From assembly GCA_027596195.1 (NCBI GenBank), contig JADGJG010000265.1:1-26815 (forward strand): a DNA stretch of 26,815 nt, read 5' to 3'. Shown piece by piece: positions 1 through 9,451 of this stretch (positions are counted from its first letter, which is position 1; each line of letters begins with the position of its first letter). Below the pieces are notes generated by a model. It saw nothing but the letters and a program-made list of their open reading frames with translations. It did not search any database and was not told the origin of the DNA. A program made the translations under genes and the position numbers. The DNA is from Podochytrium sp. JEL0797. Its lineage: Eukaryota; Chytridiomycota; Chytridiomycetes; Chytridiales; Chytriomycetaceae.

Positions 1-83
1 GGGTTGCAGTTTGCTCGTGTATCCACCTGGAATCATAGCCACATCCATCTGCATCCGCTTGCATTTCTGCTTCACTGGAGCAG

Positions 84-611
84 TCAGATGCATTGGTGCC
101 GAATCCCAGATCTACTACCGTTTGAACCGGAAGCAGAGGTCGGGATCACCTCGGCTTGGTTGGTTGTGGTTGCAGCTGTTGGAATCCACCCCTCCAGTGT
201 CCACACAGCGCCACACCCCGGCGTCCTATTCGTGATGGGGTCAGGTCCCCCAAAACTCGCCCTGCATGCAAGGAAGACGGTCCGATTATCTGGCGCACCA
301 TTTTCTCCATAACTCACGAAGGGGATAGCCGCTAACGTCCATTCCTTGACCACATTGGGCGGGAAATACATCGCCATGCGGCTCTTGACATCAGCGGCGC
401 CGCAGGGGAGGCCGGGAGGGGCGTTGAAGACGGCACCAAGGATGGCGTCGTTGCTCTTGTTGCCGCTGTTGGCGTCGATGGCGGATTGGGTGAGGGTGAA
501 GGAGGTGATGCAGCCGTCGTTCCAGGGCTTCAGGAGGTTGGAGTTTGTGACGATGGTGCCTTCACACAACGTGTCGGTCATGGTGTATGTTCCAGGATAG
601 GCAATGCTCAT
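84..611 (-). CDS. Unrecognised Cys-containing protein, copy 1 of a tandem pair (3' end uncertain)
   Basis: The reading frame gives 175 residues starting MSIAYPGTYT. It aligns without gaps of note to the first 150 residues of the neighbour at 949-1929: shared blocks include LLKPWNDGC, SFTLTQ, AIDANSGN, YFPPNV and TPGCGAVW. I do not recognise the family. The start is supported by both copies having an ATG in the same place after a similar GCC context. No signal peptide is visible. After the conserved domain the frame enters a Thr/Ser-rich linker and stops at 84-86. A different frame stays open from there to the window edge and reads as a Cys/Trp-containing stretch (DCSSEAEMQ, then CGYDSRW), which suggests a frameshift or an unresolved intron; a 46-nt GT-AG intron with a CTGAC branch site is possible near 37-82, but it leads into yet another frame. 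The true C-terminus is therefore unknown and may lie outside the window. Confidence 0.6.
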   Translation of the reverse strand: MSIAYPGTYTMTDTLCEGTIVTNSNLLKPWNDGCITSFTLTQSAIDANSGNKSNDAILGAVFNAPPGLPCGAADVKSRMAMYFPPNVVKEWTLAAIPFVSYGENGAPDNRTVFLACRASFGGPDPITNRTPGCGAVWTLEGWIPTAATTTNQAEVIPTSASGSNGSRSGIRHQCI

Positions 612-948
612 GGCAATCGTTTGTGGGGATTTTTATGTGTTGTTGTCTCAAAAGCCGCAGGGGCTTGAGACTAAAATTTTTGAAATTTTGATACCACCCA
701 CTTATCTAGAAAGCAATTAAAAGCTATCACAGCATAGACCAATTGACAGGAAACAAAACGCGTTGCCCCTCATCGATTTTCATTGAACGAACGAATCCAA
801 AAACGCATTAAAAAAAGAATAGTTCTTTCTGTCCTTTTCCAAGAATACTAGTTCTATATTGGCAGCCGCTTGGTAAATTTACCTGAAAAAAAACACTTTA
901 GGTTTCATCCTTTAATCTCTCTAATTTTATATGTTTTTCCTCGTCAAT
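612..948. other. Intergenic spacer between the tandem paralogues
   Basis: No convincing gene is seen. The stretch just upstream of copy 1 (about 670-700) carries an AT-rich AAAATTTTGATACCA-like sequence that recurs upstream of copy 2 near 2068-2084, so it is probably shared promoter or 5' leader sequence inherited with the duplication. Confidence 0.5.
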
Positions 949-1929
949 TCAAACCGAAAGCATGAAAGCCACAGACGCCGCAGCAACCGCCGAAATCACC
1001 GTCAGGGGATCAGCATTCGAAACAGCAGTGGTGGATGCCTTTTGACCCGTCGCTGTCGCCGTTGGTTTAATACCCACACTCACACTGACAAGCGTCCCAT
1101 TCACAATCGCACTGCCCATTCCACTCGTTCCATTCACGGTTGTACTAGCGGAAGGGTTGGAACCTGCTCCATCGGACCCTCCACCTATAGTAGACCCATT
1201 GCCATTTCCATCACCACCAGTGCTGCCTCCACCGCTAGAGCCTCCACCGTTGCTGTCGCCCCCGTTGCTGCCGCCACCAGTGGAACCACCACCAGAGCCT
1301 CCCCCGTTGCTACCGCCATCCGAGCCACCACCACCGCCATTCGACCCTCCACCGGCATCCCCACCACCCGACCCACCGTTAGAACCAACGATAGAAGTGG
1401 GGACCGGCACTTGTCCAGCATCCGCAGTTGGGACCACCTCGGCTGGCTTGGTCGTAGCCGCTGGAGGAGGAGGAGGAGGCGGAGGAGGAGGAGGCGGAGG
1501 CGCAGGAATCCCTCCATCAAGAGACCACACTGCGCCACACCCCGGCGTGATATTCGTATTGGGGTTATGAGCCCCAAAAATCGCTTTGCCTACAAGCAAC
1601 ACGGAATAATAAATATCGCCCTCCATAAAGACGGGGACGGTGAGTCCCCCCCACTCCTGGATGACATTGGGTGGGAAATACAGTGCGACGCGGCTTTTGA
1701 AGTCGACTGAGTCGCCGCAGCCAGAGACACCGGGCGGGGTGTTGAACTCGGCGCCGAAAATGGCGTCGTTGCCGTTGTTGCCGCTGTTGGCATCGATAGC
1801 AGCCTGGGTGAGGGTGAAGGAGGTAAGACAGCCGTCGTTCCAGGGTTTCAGGAGGTCCGAGCTTGTGATGGTGGTGCCAGCGCACATGGCGTCACCGAGG
1901 GTGTATGTTCCGGGATAGGCAACACTCAT
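949..1929 (-). CDS. Cys-containing protein with polyproline and Gly/Ser-rich tail, possibly wall-anchored; copy 2
   Basis: A single-exon frame of 326 residues. Residues 1 to about 140 form the same domain as the 84-611 gene (PWNDGC, SFTLTQ, AIDANSGN, YFPPNV, TPGCGAVW conserved). It is followed by a run of about 14 prolines, a long Gly/Ser-rich low-complexity region, a Thr/Ser-rich stretch and a C-terminal hydrophobic segment (LTVISAVAAASVAFMLSV). That tail resembles a GPI-anchor signal or membrane anchor, as in fungal wall proteins. No N-terminal signal peptide is visible, which does not fit a secreted GPI protein; an undetected 5' exon is possible but I could not find one. The low-complexity half is open on the opposite strand as well, which is a composition effect. 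Family unknown to me. Confidence 0.65.
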   Translation of the reverse strand: MSVAYPGTYTLGDAMCAGTTITSSDLLKPWNDGCLTSFTLTQAAIDANSGNNGNDAIFGAEFNTPPGVSGCGDSVDFKSRVALYFPPNVIQEWGGLTVPVFMEGDIYYSVLLVGKAIFGAHNPNTNITPGCGAVWSLDGGIPAPPPPPPPPPPPPPAATTKPAEVVPTADAGQVPVPTSIVGSNGGSGGGDAGGGSNGGGGGSDGGSNGGGSGGGSTGGGSNGGDSNGGGSSGGGSTGGDGNGNGSTIGGGSDGAGSNPSASTTVNGTSGMGSAIVNGTLVSVSVGIKPTATATGQKASTTAVSNADPLTVISAVAAASVAFMLSV

Positions 1930-2334
1930 GGCGATTTCGTTTTAGGGGGCTTTTTTGGTTGGGATGCATTCAAATCAGTTTCCTAATTTGATATCGGGCT
2001 TGTCACCAATCAATCAAAAAATTGATCGATCAAGATATTTTGATTTTCGGTCAACGGTTTTGATTTCTAAAATTTTGATACCATCGTTTTCTGGCGACAC
2101 CACTCCTTGTTCATTGCTGCGATGGAGGGGGTTCCCTAGTCTCAGATCTTCTGAAGAGGTGAGTGGGGTACCTAGGCCTCTTGTAGGGGTTCCCGCTTCG
2201 AATTTTTAAACCCTTTATTTCCCGGCCAGATTTCCACCATGAAGTTTGGTATTCTTTTAATATTTTTTCTTTTTTCTTTTTTTTGGATGTATAATAGTGG
2301 AAGAAATGAGGATTACAGTGGTCATGCTCCTTCG
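1930..2334. other. Intergenic region, promoter side of the 949-1929 gene
   Basis: AT-rich sequence with no supported gene. It holds the 5' flank of the 949-1929 gene, including the AAAATTTTGATACCA stretch shared with the upstream flank of its paralogue. The right part is the 3' flank of the decayed RhoGAP-like copy. Confidence 0.45.
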
Positions 2335-3475
2335 CTACATCATGGCCTCAGTCACCAAGCCCCCGCACAAGTCCATGTTGCTTACTGGAAGAACCACGGC
2401 CAGACTGGACGCATCGACTGGATCACTTGTGAGAATCTTGTTTGCGAGTGTGCACACCATTTTGAGTAATTGCATGTGTTGTGGGTTGAGTTTGAGGAGG
2501 TTTCGGATGATGTCTTTGTCTTTGTCTGATAAGCTTGTTCTCTGTTCTGTCAAGTGCCCGGCCACGACGTTGTTGACTGGAGAAATGGGTTTGCGTCGAC
2601 TCCCCTTGGTGGATTTGCGTCCCGGCACGCGCGCGAGAATTTTGTTCAAATAATCTGCCAGAGTTTGTTTTTTTTGACGGCGCTCGAAGTACTTTGAAAT
2701 TCCAATTTTGGTGATGGCGGAAATCTCTTTTGGGTTCGGAGGCACTCTGAACCATGATGCAGACTTCTTGAATTCTTCATTAATGAGGAGTGTATGAAAA
2801 GGTTGAAAACACATTTTGTCCCGACTCATTAAAAATTCGTAACACAAAATCACCTCGGCCATATCGGTTCGACTGACGCGAGTGTCAATCAAAGCAATAT
2901 CATCAGCGACAGCTTTCCCGTATTCAGAATAGAAAATGTCGTTGCTGTTCGATGACGGTTAATCAGCAGCGACAATATAGACGCGCGAAAATCTCAATTT
3001 GTAACGCGTCGAGTAAAATGCTTTTGCATTTCAATAAATTCGCAAGTGCAGTTTGTCGCGTTCAAAGTTGAGTTCGCCTCGCTCGTGCCAGTTGCCCCAT
3101 AATAGTCTGTTGGTCCGCGTTTCTTTCTCTGCTCGAGTGAGAAAGCTTAAAAAACCGTCCCGCTTCTTCTCTCCCCGGATACGAAACCTTCAGCTTCTGG
3201 ACAAGTGTAGAAATCTATCCAAAGAACTTGGTTTTGAGTGATTTCTTTTGGTGTGTCGTGTTGGCAGGCAAATTGGACGGAACTGAACAAGGTCGTTTCG
3301 GCTATCCACGGGAGGATGCGTGAAATCAGTCAGGTGTACAAGGAGCATGAAAAGAGGAGAAATTATGCTCACAGTAAATGCTAGCGGAAGAAGAGTGGAA
3401 AGGGATAGTGGCGTGGATCGACGTGTTTGCTTTTTGGGTCAAAATATATAATGGTGATCTTTGTCTGCGGACGAT
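2335..3475 (-). pseudogene. Decayed RhoGAP-like gene, tandem copy of 4245-5607
   Basis: Almost every exon of the intact gene at 4245-5607 can be found here in order, each with damage. The position of the start ATG reads ACG. The first intron keeps its GTGAGC donor (about 3384). The second exon has an extra base near the Ser-Pro-Ser region. The donor equivalent to intron 3 reads AATTGAGA instead of AAGTGAGA, so GT is lost and the frame runs into TGA. The later frame (2335 to about 2957) is open and contains the arginine-finger-like SWFRVPPNP motif. The core is rearranged, however: a block ending KILARVPG now precedes the block ISPVNNVVAGHL, where the intact copy has them fused as one helix, and the following 20 or so residues are missing. 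The C-terminus is truncated at TEAMM. The open 3' half might be expressed, but a working GAP domain is unlikely. Confidence 0.75.
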
Positions 3476-3495
3476 CTTTGTTTGCAGACGATCTT
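3456..3495. repeat. Short tandem repeat, 17-bp unit
   Basis: The unit GATCTTTGTCTGCGGAC is followed directly by a near-identical copy (GATCTTTGTTTGCAGAC) and a partial third copy. It lies just upstream of the decayed RhoGAP-like copy. Confidence 0.7.
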
Positions 3496-4244
3496 CGCCC
3501 TGAAGGAAAGAACGGCGGCAAGCGGGACTCACACCATTGGTAATTCAGCGCGTTCAGCAAGCAGTTGCTGCTAATCTTACGGTAGAATTATTTAAAGTTT
3601 TAGACGCCATGTCGTGTTGGAAAATTTGAATCGTGATGAATTCGGAGACAACAAGAATAGATAGCAGTTGAGGGAGAAGGGGTTATCTAACGCGTTGAAT
3701 TTCTCGCGTCTCGGAAATATCCTTTTTTGACTGTTCAAATCAGCACATATTGTTATCTCCATTTCATAAAAAAAGGTCTCGAATGGTTTACCTCCAGCAC
3801 ATTCAGAAACACACCAACATGAGCTGCAGTTTTTTTTTGGCTTGCAATTTGTGCGCACGTTCCATCATTGGCGAAGGCGCGTTCGGACAAGAAACAGCAA
3901 GGCAAACAATATATGGGAAATCTGTAACCACTCAAAGTCGAAGGGAATGACTCAATCGCGTCACAGTGCGTGAAGGGGGTTTCTCCTCCCTTTTTTGCTC
4001 GTATTCCTTTATTGAGAAGCCGTTCAGCTTGCACCTCAAACTTTGGGTGAAAGAGGGGTAAATAAAAAAGTCAATGGCGGGGCCGTGGGTGAATGGCGGC
4101 AAGGATCTCGGATGCAAGCAAAAGCAGAAGTTCCATCGCTACCGCCGGCCTGCATCGCATGGCCCAATATTAATAAAAAACAGGGGTTTTATAACTAGAA
4201 ATAATATATTTTTCTCTCTGCTTGCCGCCCGCTTAACAAAAAAA
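3496..4244. other. Intergenic region without a supported gene
   Basis: Several short open frames exist, but none has a recognisable domain, a paralogue in the window or a convincing splice structure. The region separates the decayed RhoGAP-like copy from the 3' end of the intact copy. Confidence 0.4.
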
Positions 4245-5607
4245 TCAAGGAAAGAATGGTGCCCCCTCCGTGAAAAACACATCCCCAACGATCAAATTCC
4301 ACTCTTCAAACACATTCACAAGCGCCCTCATATCCATTGCATTTGAAATATCCTGCTGGTGGTTTTTGCTACCCCCGTTCATGTTCATTCGCTTGATCAT
4401 TGCCTCCGCCGCCGAACTTCCGCATGAGTTCACGTTGGTCACTTGGAGCACCACAGCGAGGCTCGACGCGTTCACGGGATCACTCTCCAGAATCTTGATG
4501 GCTAGTTTGCACACCAGTTTGAGTAATCTCATTCGTTGGGGGTTGAGGCTGAGGAGGTTTTGGATCACGTCCTTGTCGTGGTCCGACAAGCTGTTTCTCT
4601 TGTCTGTGTCGCGAAATGAGATCGAAAGAATTAGTTAATGCATTCGCAATACTCACAGAAGAAAGATTCACCTTTCGGATATTTTTCGTAAACAGCACAA
4701 ATCAATCTCCTCATGGATTCAGTAATCACTCCTCCCGGGACACGTGCGAGGATTCTCTTCAAATACCCAGCTACAATATTGTTCACGGGTGAAATGATTT
4801 TGGGGCGTCCTCCTTTAGTGGTTTCGGTTTCCTTTTGCTTTTGACGAAGTTTGAAATACGACGTGAATCCAATGTCGGTAATTGCATGAATCTCTTGCGG
4901 ACTCGGAGGGACTCGGAACCACGAAGCCGAGTTTTTATATTCTTAAAAATACAATAAAATATTAGAAGCATGCGAGAGGCTGAAAAAGCGTGAAAAATAC
5001 CATTTTGGTCTCGGTTCATCAAAAATTCGCAACACTCAATCGCGTCGTCCATCACGGTTTGACTGATGGGAGTGCAGATCAAAGTAATATCATTTGAAAT
5101 GGCTTTCCCATATTCGGAATAGAATGTGTCGTTTCTGTTCGTTAATGTTTTTTCAGCCAAACAAACGACGACCGGGGGCTCTCACTTGTACAACGTCGTG
5201 AAGAATAGCTCCCGCGCTTTACTAAAAATCAAAGCAGAGTCTGCAGCATCCAAAGTTGCGTCCGATTCGTCCGAGCCGTTCGTCCCATCAGATTGTTTTG
5301 GTTCGCGTTTGTTTTCCTGTTGCGACAGCATGTTTCAATGGGGTGGCGCTCAAATTACACCCACAGCGGATACAAAAACCTTCCATTTCTGGGCAATTGT
5401 ATAAATCTTGGCAATAAACTTGTTCATGATTTGTTGGTGTGATTGGTCTTGTGTTGTCGCGTTGACAGGCAAATCGGATGGACTGAACAAGGTCGCTTCG
5501 GCTATCCTCCGCGATGGGATCAGTAAAGCGTACGATGTTGCGAAAATAAGCTCACAGAGATTGCTGGTGAGAGATGATTGGGCACGGATCGTCGCGTTGT
5601 TCGACAT
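4245..5607 (-). CDS. Divergent RhoGAP-like protein, six exons, 355 aa
   Basis: Exons on the minus strand: 5607-5556, 5501-5380, 5316-5186, 5134-5001, 4941-4672, 4603-4245. All five introns are GT-AG (46, 63, 51, 59 and 68 nt), and the phases join into one frame of 355 codons plus stop. The region from about residue 108 to 295 fits the RhoGAP order: a YGKAI block (110-114, like the FG-x-x-L start), a helix DDAIECCEFL, then SWFRVPP with Arg156 at the arginine-finger position, NIVAGYLKRILARVP (Lys208 and Arg213 at the LLK and LREL positions), and DPVNASSLAVV (Asn281 at the NKM position). RhoGAP domains stimulate GTP hydrolysis by Rho-family GTPases, which control actin and polarity. The match is distant, so the assignment rests on motif spacing. 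Residues 1-100 are acidic and low complexity. The two damaged paralogues conserve the exon borders, which supports the model. Confidence 0.65.
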
Positions 5608-6036
5608 TTTTATTTCAAAAAATATTCGAAGAATATCGAATTCCACGTTTTTTTTTTGCGAAGCGCGGTTTAGCTTTTCATGTGTGATCTCTTGACAGTA
5701 AATCCGAATGATTTTATCCTATCCATATCTCCATGTGAAGAGAAAAAGGGGGGACAGTGGGAGAGACCGGGGAAAAATTGTCAAACAAAAAAATCGACCA
5801 AAACACCAACCCAGAAGGCATCGCATTCATTCCATTTGAACCCATTTCGACAACAGAATACACCTGAGACTCAACGAGGTGTGTTTACTACCTGTCACAT
5901 CCGGCACTTTCGACCCCGCTCCGCAGGGACCAGATCCCGTTTTACCCGCCCCCCACCCCCTTTCTCCTTCGCAACGCTCACCTGTCTCGCCTTCATTCAT
6001 CCTTCTCATGCAAAAAAGGAATACACTTGCCGAATC
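5608..6036. promoter_or_regulatory. Divergent intergenic region between RhoGAP-like and kinase genes
   Basis: The two start codons face away from each other across about 430 bp, so this stretch should hold both promoters and 5' leaders. The kinase frame is open leftwards to an ATG at 5680, which would add 119 residues of no recognisable character; I prefer the ATG at 6037. No specific binding site is identified. Confidence 0.5.
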
Positions 6037-8390
6037 ATGTCTAATCGCGTCAGCAGCCAAATGCCGCAAGACCCCGACACCCACCTGTCAAAATCGGACA
6101 GCCTCTCGCGCACCGATTCGGAAGCCACCATCCAACCCACCGACAACAGCCCACGCACCACCACTCCGAGTTATTACAAATTATTGCAGCAGAAGTCAAA
6201 TGCAGTCACGTCCATTGGCCTTGTTTCGGGTCACCGCCACTCGTACCCACTCAAAGAGGCCTCTTCGACCGCCAAATTTCTCGGACAGCACAGAAAATCG
6301 GAAAAGACAGAGGATTCTTCTTCTAACACTTCTTTGATTCCATCGACGCAACCGATTGTCGTGGAAAGAGCCGCCACCAATGTTTCCGGAGATTCCACCA
6401 GCGACACGCAACAACAATCCGCCAAACCAGTACCTTCCCCAATCCCACAACAAAGCATGAAATCCTCGTGGAGAATGTTTCCCTCCCCTTCTTCCTCCTC
6501 TTCTACACTCACGGACGCAACGACCCCGTTATCCAACACCACGATCCCAAAACGCGCCTGGAGTCTCACAAGCGGAAACTTCAACCTCCGAGCGAGTTTA
6601 ACCTTCTTCAAACCTCGACTTTCGAGTGTCGAGTCCTCCGTAACCACAACCGGAGGCGATCCGAATCGCGACGACGACGGCGGTGATGCGGTGGAGGAGG
6701 TCGAGTCGGTCGCGGTTAAACCGAGAAGTTCGAAATCGAAGCATCTTTCGAGCGGGTTAAAGGAGGGTATGAGTCGCGCGAGTAGTCGTCTCTCGCGTGT
6801 GGGGAGTGCGATTTCGGAGACGGTGTCCAAGATTACCGGGAACGGGGGTCGCAAGACGGCCACCAAGCAGTCTGATAGTGTGCTTGAGCCATGTGACGGT
6901 TATACACTCTTGCCAGAACCACCCAAGAATAGGCCTCCGCCGAATCACCAGCCCGTCAAGAAGCTCACGCATAAGGAGAAGGAGGAGCAGGAACGCGTGG
7001 CGGACGTGGTTGGGTTCTTGAACGGCAGCAAGACGCTGTCCTCTCGGTTCACAGACAACTTTAAGCTCGGGGAATTGTTGGGGGAAGGCGCTTTTGGATT
7101 TGTCATGACGGCCACGGAGTTGAAGAGTGGGAGAGAGGTGTGTGTGTGTTTCCCTATTTTTCTTTTTCTTTTGCAAACCTAATTTTACGCCCTTAGGTCG
7201 CCGTCAAATTCATTGCCCGCAACAAAATTTCGAGAGACCTGTGGGTCAAAAACCCATCCAACCCCTCCGAACTGATCCCCGTCGAAATCGCCGTCCTCCA
7301 ACAAGTCAACCACCCCAACATCATCCAATACATTGACCACGTCGTCGAGGCCACAAAATACATTCTTCTCATCACGGAACTGCACGGAACCGAATGGACA
7401 TCGTCGCACGTGCTTCCCAAAGCGGCCGAACCTACAAAGTCATTCAAAACCGCACCATCATCAACGACCGCTGCAAAAGCACGCGCTTCTACCGCACAAG
7501 AAACCTCCACCGTCTCCGCTCCCTCCATCGCGTCGTTTGCAAAACTCGAATGCAGCCCGTTGCATCGTTTGAGCCCGGAACAAGAAAAGATGATCAAACG
7601 CAGGACGTCGTGTGATTTGTTTGAATGCATCGGTAAGTCCTTGGCATTCTTGCAACTGGGGCATCTCTCTGAATCGACGTGTATTTTTTTTTTCAAACAG
7701 ACGCACACAAACGCCTCCCCGAATTCCGCGCCAAACAAGTCTTTGCCCAAATCGCGCTCGCCGTCAAACACCTGCACGACCGTAACCTCGTGCACAGAGA
7801 TCTCAAAGACGAAAACATTGTCATTGACGCCCACTTTGTCATCAAACTGATTGACTTTGGGAGCGCCGCGCAGATCCCCACGAGGGAGGAGGACTATTTC
7901 ACAAAATTCAACGGAACGACTCACTTTGCGTCTCCTGAAATTGCGAATGACAAGCCGTATCGTGGTCCCGAGTCGGAGATGTGGTAATTGTTGGGGGGGG
8001 GGGCGGTGGTGGGAGATAACGGACGTGCAAAAACGAACTGAGTTTTTCTCCTTCTCTCATTTCAGGTCTCTTGGAGTGTTGCTGTATACCATCGTTTTTG
8101 GAGAGAACCCGTTCCAAAACATTCGAGACACGCAGCGAGCGGAATACCGAATGCCGTTTGGCCTCGAATCCGACGACCAATTCGAAGGGTGCAGGCACTT
8201 GATTAATCGCCTGTTGACGTACAATGTGAAGGAGAGAATTACGATTGATCAGGTGAGGATGGGGTGGTTTTTTTGATTGTTTTTTTTTCTCATGCGAAAC
8301 CGCGTTTTTATTTCCCTCCAGGTTCTCGAGCACAAGTGGCTCCGGGATGAAGTGCAGCGTTACCAAGCTCTCTATGACGCAGCTTCATGA
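6037..8390 (+). CDS. Ser/Thr protein kinase, PAS-kinase-like catalytic domain, five exons, 691 aa
   Basis: Exons: 6037-7137, 7197-7632, 7701-7983, 8066-8252, 8322-8390. All introns are GT-AG (59, 68, 82 and 69 nt) and in phase. The first 340 residues are Ser/Thr/Pro-rich and look disordered. The catalytic domain follows: glycine loop GEGAFGFV (349-356), VAVK with Lys371, helix-C Glu397, hinge TELHGTEW (427-434), HRDLKDEN with Asp546, DFG Asp564 and SPE (590-592), so it should be active. The motifs CDLFECIDAH, HRDLKDEN, LIDFGSAA and YRGPE-EMWSLGV are typical of the PAS kinase (PASK/Psk1) group, which links nutrient state to metabolism. No PAS domain is visible. About 68 low-complexity residues separate the hinge from helix D. 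An upstream ATG at 5680 would give a longer protein. Confidence 0.9.
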
Positions 8391-8824
8391 ACGACACTTC
8401 CTCCTTTTTTACTCCCTTTTGTTTTGAATTTGAAAGAAAAAAATCATTAAAAAAAGCGAGGCGGTTTTGAAGCGATTAATGGAGTTCTTGAATCGAGCAG
8501 TTGTTTGTATTGTTGTTAGATTGCGAATGAGGACGAGGCAAGTGTTTGGTGGGTGACGAGCCCAATCGAACGCGTTCAGTACCAAAGTGCTGATTAGGAA
8601 ATCTGTTTTTCACACGACTGGACAGAAGTAGTCCCGATTTTCGAATAATCTGCGGTTGAAGTTGCAGATTCAAACTGCATCTGCATCTCTGAATTCTCTC
8701 GATATCGACTCATAATAATTTTGACTGCGTCGGAGTGTTGAAGGGTTTCTCCACTCCGGCTTCATCGCGATTCAAAATTGTCCAAACAGCTCATACCTTC
8801 TACTTATAGCCTTCCCAGTTTTCT
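8391..8824. other. Kinase 3' flank and unassigned sequence
   Basis: Begins with the A-rich kinase 3' flank. No supported gene or RNA is seen. The right end runs into the relic of the RhoGAP-like N-terminal exons. Confidence 0.4.
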
Positions 8825-9180
8825 GAATCAAAAATGCTTTTTTTTTGGCCAACTCTTCTTCCACCAGCGTTTATTGTGAGCTTACTTTTACATTCGCTTT
8901 CAATATCTTCCATGATTTCCCCAATGATGGCCGAAGCGACCCTTGTTCAGTTCGTCCGACTTGCCAGCCAAACCCGAAAACACACCAGCAATCAGACCAA
9001 GCATTAATGCCAATATTTGCTACAATTTACCAGAAACTCAAGGTTTCGTATCCAGGGAGGCAGCAACCCGGGCTGTTTTTCTAATTAGACTCTTTTCACT
9101 CCGACAGAAGAATCAAAAACGCGTACCAAAAAAAAACAGTGCCGGGAACGACTTGGAAAGTGGTGACTTTTTTTCGTTGC
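8825..9180 (+). pseudogene. Relic of the N-terminal exons of the RhoGAP-like gene, inverted relative to the other copies
   Basis: On the plus strand the sequence follows exons 1-3 of the 4245-5607 gene. The block TCTTCCACCAGCGTTTATT is followed by the conserved GTGAGC donor, then GCCGAAGCGACC-C-TTGTTCAG with one extra C, the exon-2 end AAACTCAAG with the GTTTCGTATCC donor, and an exon-3 start after GACAG reading KNQKRVPKKNSAGNDLESGD. In the intact gene the same stretch reads ENKREPKQSDGTNGSDESD. The acceptor equivalent TAG has become TGG, and the second exon hits TAA. Homology fades near 9180, before any GAP domain. It lies beyond the kinase and in the opposite orientation, so the duplication involved an inversion. 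Confidence 0.7.
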
Positions 9181-9451
9181 AATGGGTACGACGCGGTTGG
9201 CAAAGTGTGTGCATGCCGAAACGCGTGATCGAGCGGTGTCCACAATGTATTGCCGTTTTTTTCACCCCCGCCTAAAGGGCACCGATTTTTTCAACACAGT
9301 TGCACTTGCATACTTTATACCACAACATAAGGTCAAAGAATCAGGTAAAATTTTAATAAAAACACCTCACACCAAGCCCCTCCCCTTTACAATAACACCC
9401 CACCCTCCCCCTTCAACAACATTACCACCCTCCGCTAAAAACCCCCCCCAA

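Noticed and set aside
1157..1570. Long plus-strand frame of Pro/Glu repeats over the 949-1929 gene
   Set aside because: It is the antisense of the Gly/Ser-rich and polyproline coding region. It has no domain and no support from the paralogous copy.
4245..5134. Reading the 355-aa protein as a TFIIB-like cyclin-fold protein
   Set aside because: A short stretch (DDAIECCEFLMNRDQ ... PPSPQEIHAITDIG) can be laid on TFIIB, but the arginine finger, the YLKRILARVP helix and the VNASSLAVV motif fit RhoGAP in order and spacing over the whole domain. TFIIB would need large gaps.
5317..5379. A zinc-ribbon-like frame (Cys-Pro ... CIRCGC) on the minus strand
   Set aside because: It falls inside a GT-AG intron of the RhoGAP-like gene. 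The cysteines are not kept in the other two copies, while the exon borders on both sides are.
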